5,852 nt of DNA from Negativicutes bacterium UBA1444 (lineage in GTDB: Bacteria; Bacillota; Negativicutes; UBA1444). The first letter of the stretch is position 1; every line of letters begins with the position of its first letter. Below, piece after piece: positions 1 to 4,907 of this stretch. Location of the stretch: NCBI GenBank assembly GCA_002329525.1, contig DCTI01000023.1, positions 919 through 6,770 of the forward strand. The letters run 5' to 3'. The notes under the pieces were generated by a model, which was not told where the DNA came from, did no database searches, and worked only from the letters and a program-made list of their open reading frames with translations. The position numbers were made by a program, and so were the translations under genes.

Positions 1-213
1 CGCCTTGGGAACAAAGTCCGAAAATCCGCCGACCCAAGGTGATGCCAGGATATATGCGGCCAAATAGAGTCCCTGCACCAATGGCAGATAGAAATCTGGA
101 TACCCATCCCGCCGGATAATCGCCTGTGCAATGAATAGCAGCGTATTATCCACGAACGCGGATAAGAATTGGCCGATCAGCAAGGCTCCCAGGGGCGAAA
201 AAATTCTCTTCAA
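1..213 (-). CDS. lplT: LplT-like lysophospholipid transporter (MFS), N-terminal fragment
   Basis: The 71 visible codons give an MFS-type N-terminus. A first membrane segment (about residues 6-30) carries GQFLSAFVDNTLLF, very close to the QFLSAFGDNALLF stretch I remember from LplT. A second segment (about 42-62) follows, ending in GGFSDFVPK, which fits the cytoplasmic MFS motif A (G-x-x-x-D) and the LplT version of it. In diderm bacteria LplT carries lysophospholipids across the inner membrane for re-acylation by Aas. I chose the TTG at 213-211 because an AAAGGAA Shine-Dalgarno lies 7 nt upstream and the protein then begins LKRIFSPLG at the usual distance before the first helix. An in-frame GTG nine codons further upstream lacks a ribosome site. 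The rest of the roughly 400-residue family length lies beyond the left edge. It is transcribed divergently from mnmA. Another MFS subfamily is possible but less likely. Confidence 0.75.
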   Translation of the reverse strand, partial: MKRIFSPLGALLIGQFLSAFVDNTLLFIAQAIIRRDGYPDFYLPLVQGLYLAAYILASPWVGGFSDFVPKA

Positions 214-220
214 AATGATG

Positions 221-230
221 TTCCTTTCCC
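221..230 (-). promoter_or_regulatory. Shine-Dalgarno site for lplT
   Basis: On the minus strand this reads GGGAAAGGAA, followed by seven bases and then TTG. It is the only good ribosome site near the start of the transporter frame and decides for the TTG codon over the upstream GTG. Confidence 0.65.
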
Positions 231-257
231 CATTTGAGGTCACGAGTCCAAAGAGTT

Positions 258-312
258 GCGGTGAGGGCTCCCAAACACGCTCCAAGCGTGTTGCAGCCAG
301 CCTTTTCACCGC
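258..312 (-). other. Nested hairpin in the predicted lplT leader RNA
   Basis: Three complementary tiers are nested here. The outer pair is GCGGTGA with TCACCGC (306-312 with 258-264). The middle pair is GGCT with AGCC (295-298 with 266-269). The inner pair is AACACGCT with AGCGTGTT (285-292 with 274-281) around a 3-nt loop. Small internal loops separate the tiers. The element sits inside the roughly 134-nt leader predicted between the lplT promoter and its TTG start. No U-run follows it on either strand, so it is not a simple terminator. I do not recognise it as a known riboswitch. The pairings are seen directly; a regulatory RNA role is inference. Confidence 0.5.
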
Positions 313-329
313 GAAGGATCAACCGCCTT

Positions 330-339
330 ATTGCGCAAT
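330..339. repeat. 10-bp perfect palindrome just downstream of the predicted lplT start point
   Basis: ATTGCGCAAT is self-complementary. It would lie at about +9 to +18 of the predicted lplT transcript, where a repressor could block elongation. A 10-bp palindrome occurs several times by chance in a window of this size, so only its position makes it notable. Confidence 0.25.
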
Positions 340-353
340 CCTGTATGCCGTAA

Positions 354-382
354 ATCATAGCAGATGCGTCTTTGTCTGTCAA
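354..382 (-). promoter_or_regulatory. Sigma-A/sigma-70 type promoter for lplT
   Basis: On the minus strand there is a perfect -35 TTGACA (382-377), a 17-bp spacer, and TATGAT (359-354) as the -10. The spacer ends in TGC, which adds an extended -10 TGn. Transcription would start near 347, giving a leader of about 134 nt before the lplT TTG. This is the best-matching promoter in the window. Confidence 0.75.
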
Positions 383-420
383 AAACACTCGCCGCTGGTC
401 CCCGAAGCCTGCTGAAAATA

Positions 421-429
421 TGATATAAT
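421..429 (+). promoter_or_regulatory. Extended -10 promoter for mnmA
   Basis: TGATATAAT is a perfect extended -10 (TGn followed by TATAAT, hexamer 424-429). No TTGACA-like hexamer lies 16-18 bp upstream (401-406 is CCCGAA), but extended -10 promoters can work without one. The usual 6-nt gap puts the start point at 436, which is the A of the mnmA ATG. Confidence 0.6.
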
Positions 430-435
430 TTGAAC

Positions 436-1530
436 ATGAAAAAATCAGCAAAAGTACTTGTCGCCATGAGCGGCGGAGTCGACAGTTCGGTCACCGCCGC
501 GCTTCTCAAACGCCAGGGCTATGAAGTCATCGGCGCCACCATGAAACTATGGAGCGAATCTCCGGAAGAAACAGCAGCAGGCCCGGAGGAGCCGGAACGC
601 AATTGTTGTGCCCTGTCGGCGGTGGAAGATGCCCGGCGGGTTGCCCAAATGCTGGAGATTCCCCATTACGTTTTCAATTTTCAGGCGAACTTCGAACGAG
701 ATGTCATTGACTACTTTACCGCGGAATATCTGGCGGGCCGGACACCCAACCCCTGCATCGCCTGCAACCATTACATCAAGTTCGGCGCCTTCTGGCAGCG
801 CGCCCGCGAACTGGGCGCCGAGTTCATCGCCACCGGTCATTACGCCCGTATCGAGTTCGATCCGCGGCAACAAAAATATCTCCTGCTAAAAGGCTTGGAT
901 GAAAAAAAGGATCAATCCTATGTCCTATATCATCTAACTCAGGAAATGCTCGCTCACTTCCTGCTGCCGCTCGGCCAGCTGACCAAGGTCGAAACCCGGG
1001 CGCTGGCTGCCGAATTTGGCTTTTTGGTCGCCAATAAGCCGGAAAGCCAGGAAATCTGTTTTATCCCCGACAATGATTATCGCCGCTTTCTGGAATGCCG
1101 CGCACCGGGGAAAATCAATCCTGGCGACTTCATTTCGGCAGATGGCAAGGTACTCGGCAAACATAAGGGTTTTGCCTGTTATACGGTCGGTCAGCGGAAA
1201 GGACTGGGAATCGCCCTCGGTCAGCCGATGTTTGTAACCGCAATTGATCCGGCGAATAACCGGGTGACTCTGGGCCCGGAAAACGCAATTTTCGCCGATA
1301 GTTTGACCGCCCGCGACGTCAATTGGATTTCGGCTGAAACCCCGGTCTCGCCTTTCCGGGCACTGGCCAAGATTCGTTACAATGCTGCGGCCAGCCCCGC
1401 GGAAGTATTTCCGTTGTCCGACCGCAGGCTTTCGGTACGCTTCGATCAAAAACAGCGCGCCATCACGCCCGGCCAGTCCGTGGTAATCTACGATGACAAC
1501 CGTGTAATTGGCGGTGGCGTCATCGAATAA
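436..1530 (+). CDS. mnmA: tRNA-specific 2-thiouridylase MnmA
   Basis: MnmA adenylates uridine 34 in the wobble position of Lys, Glu and Gln tRNAs and replaces the 2-oxygen with sulfur delivered as persulfide. The 364-residue product has the family length. The PP-loop SGGVDSS is at residues 12-18 and a GHYAR motif follows in the ATPase domain. The two expected catalytic cysteines are present: Cys110 in PNPCIACNHYIKFG and Cys208 in SQEICFIP. DQSYVLYHL lies between them, and the C-terminal third matches the tRNA-binding central and beta-barrel domains. Extra cysteines occur at 57, 58 and 107. I start at ATG 436. A TTG at 430 would add two residues but abuts the -10 hexamer, and a later Met at residue 11 would cut into the PP-loop strand. 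No Shine-Dalgarno precedes the ATG, so the message may be leaderless. It is first in a probable mnmA-larE-hutU unit. Confidence 0.95.
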   Translation: MKKSAKVLVAMSGGVDSSVTAALLKRQGYEVIGATMKLWSESPEETAAGPEEPERNCCALSAVEDARRVAQMLEIPHYVFNFQANFERDVIDYFTAEYLAGRTPNPCIACNHYIKFGAFWQRARELGAEFIATGHYARIEFDPRQQKYLLLKGLDEKKDQSYVLYHLTQEMLAHFLLPLGQLTKVETRALAAEFGFLVANKPESQEICFIPDNDYRRFLECRAPGKINPGDFISADGKVLGKHKGFACYTVGQRKGLGIALGQPMFVTAIDPANNRVTLGPENAIFADSLTARDVNWISAETPVSPFRALAKIRYNAAASPAEVFPLSDRRLSVRFDQKQRAITPGQSVVIYDDNRVIGGGVIE

Positions 1531-1536
1531 TAGCCC

Positions 1537-1569
1537 TTCCCGCTGATGCTGCTATTTCCGGGAATTTTT
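1537..1569 (+). terminator. Weak hairpin plus T-run between mnmA and larE
   Basis: TTCCCG (1537-1542) can pair with CGGGAA (1559-1564), and TTTTT follows directly. The stem has only 6 bp and the loop is 16 nt, so at best it is a partial terminator that lowers expression of larE and hutU relative to mnmA. It may be chance. Confidence 0.25.
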
Positions 1570-1586
1570 GATCTGCGAGGTGTGTA

Positions 1587-2408
1587 ATGACTCAGGACAC
1601 AGTTTCTGTCCCGAATAAACTCAGTCGTCTTAACGAACTGCTCACGTCGATGCGTAGGGTTGCCGTCGCTTTTTCTGGTGGAACCGACAGTGCTTTGCTG
1701 GCCGCCGCCGCGGCCCGCTGTCTCGGTAAGAATGCCGTGGCCGTTACGGCCTATTCGCCGACATTGGCGATGGAAGAACAAGAAGACGCCGCCCGGATCG
1801 CCGCCGGCATCGGCATTCGGCATATCCTGCTCCGGGCCGACGAACTGGCAGAGGAAGGATTTCGTCGTAATGGCCCGGACCGCTGCTTTCACTGCAAAAA
1901 ATTGCGGTTTGGTGTCCTGTCCGAGTGGGCGGCACAAAACGACATTGCCTGGATCATTGAAGGGTCCAACGTCGATGATGTCGGTGACTATCGCCCCGGC
2001 ATGAAAGCCATTGCGGCCATGGACAACGTCCGGAGCCCTTTGCTTGAAGCTGGCTTTACCAAAAACGAGATTCGTTCCCTATCGAAAGATTGGGGCCTGC
2101 CAACCTGGGACAAACCGAGCGCCGCCTGTCTCGCGTCCCGCGTCGAATACGGCCGCCCGATCACGCCGGATAACCTGAAACAGATTGAAGAAGCCGAACG
2201 AATCGTTCGCCAATATGCTGCCGGGCAAGTGCGGGTCCGCCATCATGGCTTGATCGCCCGGATCGAAGCGGAAGTTTCCCAGTTTGCCAAGCTGGCTGAC
2301 CCGGAAGTCGCCGCGGATATTTCCCAAAAATTGAAAACGCTCGGCTTTTCTTTTGTCACCTTGGATCTGACCGGCTACCGAATGGGCAGCCTGAATGAAA
2401 CTCTGTAA
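1587..2408 (+). CDS. larE: ATP-dependent sacrificial sulfur transferase LarE
   Basis: LarE adenylates the carboxylates of pyridinium-3,5-biscarboxylic acid mononucleotide and donates sulfur from its own cysteine, building the nickel-pincer nucleotide cofactor of lactate racemase and related enzymes. The 273-residue length is typical. The PP-loop SGGTDSA is at residues 30-36. RCFHCKK (Cys100, Cys103) matches the conserved RCxxCK, and EGSNVDD and KPSAACLASR follow. Cys181 in the last motif is the expected sulfur donor. Cysteines occur only at 45, 100, 103 and 181, which fits the single-cysteine sacrificial type better than the iron-sulfur-cluster type. The C-terminus, with LDLTGYRMGSLNE, is also family-like. 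A GAGG site (1577-1580) lies 6 nt before the ATG. It is 56 bp after mnmA and 46 bp before hutU. No larA, larB or larC is visible, so the client enzyme is unknown. Confidence 0.92.
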   Translation: MTQDTVSVPNKLSRLNELLTSMRRVAVAFSGGTDSALLAAAAARCLGKNAVAVTAYSPTLAMEEQEDAARIAAGIGIRHILLRADELAEEGFRRNGPDRCFHCKKLRFGVLSEWAAQNDIAWIIEGSNVDDVGDYRPGMKAIAAMDNVRSPLLEAGFTKNEIRSLSKDWGLPTWDKPSAACLASRVEYGRPITPDNLKQIEEAERIVRQYAAGQVRVRHHGLIARIEAEVSQFAKLADPEVAADISQKLKTLGFSFVTLDLTGYRMGSLNETL

Positions 2409-2420
2409 AAAGCAATTTAA

Positions 2421-2438
2421 TGTAATGATTGCATAACA
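2421..2438. promoter_or_regulatory. Operator-like imperfect palindrome upstream of hutU
   Basis: TGTAATG (2421-2427) and CATAACA (2432-2438) form inverted arms with one mismatch around a 4-bp centre. The element lies in the short larE-hutU gap, a few bases before the Shine-Dalgarno. It could bind a repressor or activator of hutU. I see no convincing -35/-10 pair beside it, so the call is tentative. Confidence 0.25.
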
Positions 2439-2454
2439 GTCGGGAGGGATTATC

Positions 2455-4470
2455 ATGAGCGAAAAAACAAGTTTGGGATTGTTTCAGGTCGGCATCGGCG
2501 CGGAGCTGCCGCCGCCGCCGGTTTTCGATACAGCCCTTCGGCGGGCGCCGGACCGCGGGTATAAGCTGACACCGGCGCAAACCCGGACGGCTCTGAAAAA
2601 TGCTCTTCGCTACGTTCCCGAATCCCTGCACGAAACTCTGGCGCCGGAATTCCTGCAGGAATTGAAAACCCGCGGGCGTATCTACGCCTATCGCTACATG
2701 CCGCAAGAACGTCTGACCGGTAAACCGATCAATGAGTACAAGGGCGCCTGCTTGGAGGGCAAAGCCTTTCAGGTGATGATCGACAACAACCTGGACCCGG
2801 ATGTTGCTCTCTATCCCTACGAGCTAGTTACCTATGGCGAAACCGGCAGCGTCTGTCAAAACTGGCTGCAATATCGGTTGATCAAGCAATACCTGGAAAT
2901 TCTGACGCAAGACCAGACGCTGGTGATTGAATCCGGGCACCCGCTGGGACTGTTTCCATCGCGTCCCGATGCGCCCCGGGTAATTATCACCAATGCCCTG
3001 ATGGTGGGTATGTTCGACAACCAGAGCGACTGGGAAATCGCCGAACAGATGGGTGTCGCCAACTACGGACAGATGACGGCCGGCGGTTGGATGTACATCG
3101 GCCCCCAAGGCATCGTGCACGGGACATTCAACACGCTGCTCAACGCCGGTCGTCTCAAACTCGGTCTGCGGCACGATGAAGACTTGCACGGTCAGCTCTT
3201 CATCAGCTCCGGTCTGGGCGGAATGAGCGGTGCTCAGGGCAAGGCCGTGGTGATTGCCGGCGGCGTCGGCATTATCGCCGAAGTCGACGAGTCACGGATC
3301 AAGACCCGCCTGCAGCAGGGATGGATCGATTGTTCCTCGGCGGATCTGCCGGAGGTGTTCGCTTGGGCCGAGTCCGCCTGCCTGGAGGGAAAAGCTCTGG
3401 CCATCGCCTATCATGGCAATGTGGTGGATCTTCTGGCCTATGCTGTGGAACACAACATTGCGCTTCCGTTGTTGTCCGACCAGACTTCCTGCCATGTTCC
3501 CTATGATGGCGGTTATTGCCCGCAGGGCGTTTCGTTCGCCGAGCGCACCCGATTACTGGCCGAGGACCGCGAACAATTCCGTTCTCTGGTGAACGCCAGT
3601 CTGCGCCGCCATTTTGAACTGATCCGGGCACTGACACAACGCGGCAGCTACTTCTTTGACTATGGGAACTCCTTCCTCAAAGCCGTCTTTGACGCCGGCG
3701 TCATCGAAGTATCCCGCAACGGCGTGGATGAAAAGGACGGATTTATCTTCCCATCCTACGTTGAGGATATTATGGGCCCCGAATTGTTTGACTATGGTTA
3801 CGGTCCATTCCGCTGGGTTTGTCTTAGCGGTGATCCGGCCGACCTGGCCCGGACGGATCAGGCGGCCATGGACTGCATCGATCCGAACCGCCGGGGTCAA
3901 GATCGCGACAATTATGTCTGGATTCGCGATGCGCAGCAAAATAAAATGGTGGTTGGCACGCAAGCGCGCATCCTGTACCAGGATGCGGCCGGTCGGGTCC
4001 GCATCGCCCTGCGGTTTAACGAAATGGTGCGCAACGGCGAAATCGGCCCGGTCATGCTGGGCCGGGACCATCATGATGTCAGCGGCACTGATTCGCCGTT
4101 CCGGGAAACGGCCAACATCAAGGATGGCAGCAACGTGATGGCGGATATGGCTGTTCAGTGCTTCGCCGGCAATGCCGCGCGAGGGATGAGTCTGGTCGCC
4201 CTGCACAACGGCGGCGGCGTAGGCATCGGCAAAGCCATCAATGGCGGTTTTGGGCTGGTGCTGGATGGCAGCGCCCGGGTTGACGCCATTATCCACTCCG
4301 CCATGCTCTGGGATGTCATGGGCGGCGTGGCCCGCCGTAGTTGGGCCCGCAATCCTCATGCCATCGAAACGGTCCGCGAGTTCAATCAGTTGCAGCGCGG
4401 CCGCGCGCTCGTCACTCTGCCCCATCTTGCCGAAGATTCGCTGTTGGACACTCTGATCAAAAACAACTGA
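2455..4470 (+). CDS. hutU: Urocanate hydratase (urocanase), long form
   Basis: This NAD+-dependent cytosolic enzyme converts urocanate to 4-imidazolone-5-propionate, the second step of histidine breakdown toward glutamate. The 671-residue product matches the long family also found in animals (about 675 residues) rather than the roughly 557-residue Pseudomonas form. Visible motifs in order are YGQMTAGGWMYIGPQGIVHG (204-223), GLGGMSGAQGKA (253-264, NAD binding), GPFRW (450-454), GRDHHDVSGTDSPFRET (536-552) and LHNGGGVGIG (583-592). By remembered alignment, Arg453 corresponds to the substrate-binding Arg362 of P. putida, while Leu507 in ARILY stands where P. putida has Cys410; long-form relatives share this. 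GGAGGG (2443-2448) lies 6 nt before the ATG. No hutH, hutI or hutG is present, and no clear terminator follows, so readthrough into the next gene is possible. Confidence 0.95.
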   Translation: MSEKTSLGLFQVGIGAELPPPPVFDTALRRAPDRGYKLTPAQTRTALKNALRYVPESLHETLAPEFLQELKTRGRIYAYRYMPQERLTGKPINEYKGACLEGKAFQVMIDNNLDPDVALYPYELVTYGETGSVCQNWLQYRLIKQYLEILTQDQTLVIESGHPLGLFPSRPDAPRVIITNALMVGMFDNQSDWEIAEQMGVANYGQMTAGGWMYIGPQGIVHGTFNTLLNAGRLKLGLRHDEDLHGQLFISSGLGGMSGAQGKAVVIAGGVGIIAEVDESRIKTRLQQGWIDCSSADLPEVFAWAESACLEGKALAIAYHGNVVDLLAYAVEHNIALPLLSDQTSCHVPYDGGYCPQGVSFAERTRLLAEDREQFRSLVNASLRRHFELIRALTQRGSYFFDYGNSFLKAVFDAGVIEVSRNGVDEKDGFIFPSYVEDIMGPELFDYGYGPFRWVCLSGDPADLARTDQAAMDCIDPNRRGQDRDNYVWIRDAQQNKMVVGTQARILYQDAAGRVRIALRFNEMVRNGEIGPVMLGRDHHDVSGTDSPFRETANIKDGSNVMADMAVQCFAGNAARGMSLVALHNGGGVGIGKAINGGFGLVLDGSARVDAIIHSAMLWDVMGGVARRSWARNPHAIETVREFNQLQRGRALVTLPHLAEDSLLDTLIKNN

Positions 4471-4484
4471 TTTTTCGGGTTCAC

Positions 4485-4512
4485 TTTACATTTTACCGAT
4501 TTCTGATATGAT
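4485..4512 (+). promoter_or_regulatory. Promoter upstream of the small unknown gene
   Basis: TTTACA (4485-4490) is one mismatch from the -35 consensus. After a 16-bp spacer comes TATGAT (4507-4512), preceded by TGA, again an extended -10. An overlapping GATAAT (4510-4515) is an alternative with a 19-bp spacer. Transcription would start near 4519, leaving about 30 nt before the ATG at 4550. It begins right after hutU and suggests separate expression of the small gene. Confidence 0.6.
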
Positions 4513-4549
4513 AATGGACAAGAAGGACCGTGGGGGGAGTGTGTGACCG

Positions 4550-4855
4550 ATGAGCACCAAGATTTCTTCAGCATCGCAATCATTTGTAAGTTCAGCCGCT
4601 GACCTGCTCCAGCGCAATGAAGTGCAGGACAAGGCTGGAGTCGGCTCCGCCACGATGTCGGATTCACCGGCTGCTTCGTTTGAATCGAAGCTTTCGGGTA
4701 CCGGGCAACCCCTCTCTGCCACGACGCCGCCCCAGACTCCGGCCGATGCCCGCCAGCTGCTGGATCTGCTCAAAAACAATTTACAGCAGTCTCCCGGGAT
4801 GACCTCGAACCTGCAAAAAACGGCTCCGCAGTCGGTCATCGACCTGCTGGCTTAA
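4550..4855 (+). CDS. Unrecognised 101-residue, Ser/Ala/Gln-rich protein
   Basis: I do not recognise this family. The product has no Cys, Trp, Tyr or His and is rich in Ser, Ala, Thr, Pro and Gln, with no signal peptide or membrane segment. That predicts a soluble, largely disordered protein. Three short helical-looking stretches share a DLL core: AADLLQR (about 17-23), ARQLLDLLKNNLQQ (about 67-80) and SVIDLLA at the very C-terminus. A Pro/Thr-rich linker sits between the first two. Support for a real gene comes from its own promoter, a purine-rich GGGGGGAG site (4532-4539) about 10 nt before the ATG, and a strong terminator 10 bp after the stop. The opposite-strand frame has no such signals. 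It could be a small regulator, adaptor or chaperone-bound protein; nothing in the sequence decides. Confidence 0.7.
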   Translation: MSTKISSASQSFVSSAADLLQRNEVQDKAGVGSATMSDSPAASFESKLSGTGQPLSATTPPQTPADARQLLDLLKNNLQQSPGMTSNLQKTAPQSVIDLLA

Positions 4856-4865
4856 TTAGAAGCAT

Positions 4866-4907
4866 AAAAAAGCAATGCCCTTCAACCGTGAAGGGCATTG
4901 CTTTTTT
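4866..4907. terminator. Bidirectional Rho-independent terminator
   Basis: A perfect 18-bp inverted repeat (4866-4883 with 4890-4907) encloses a 6-nt loop, AACCGT. The core is GCAATGCCCTTC, flanked by six A on the left and six T on the right, so both strands give a GC-rich hairpin followed by a U-run. It ends the small plus-strand gene and the converging GGDEF/HD-GYP gene, whose stop codon overlaps the outer stem. Confidence 0.95.

Noticed and set aside
430..435. TTG at 430 as the mnmA start
   Set aside because: It adds only Met-Asn, directly abuts the -10 hexamer and has no Shine-Dalgarno; ATG 436 gives the usual MnmA N-terminus.
131..509. Open frames on both strands across the lplT-mnmA gap
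   Set aside because: They have no ribosome sites, overlap the clear promoters and the starts of lplT and mnmA, and their products show no recognisable domain or membrane pattern.
934..1449. 171-codon minus-strand frame inside mnmA
   Set aside because: It lies wholly within a well-supported gene, lacks a ribosome site and shows no family motifs.
3553..4425. 290-codon minus-strand frame inside hutU
   Set aside because: Long antisense frames are expected in GC-rich coding DNA; the plus strand carries continuous urocanase motifs across the whole stretch.
4486..4839. 117-codon minus-strand frame opposite the small unknown gene
   Set aside because: There is no promoter or ribosome site on that strand, and it would end inside the plus-strand promoter region; signals favour the plus-strand gene.
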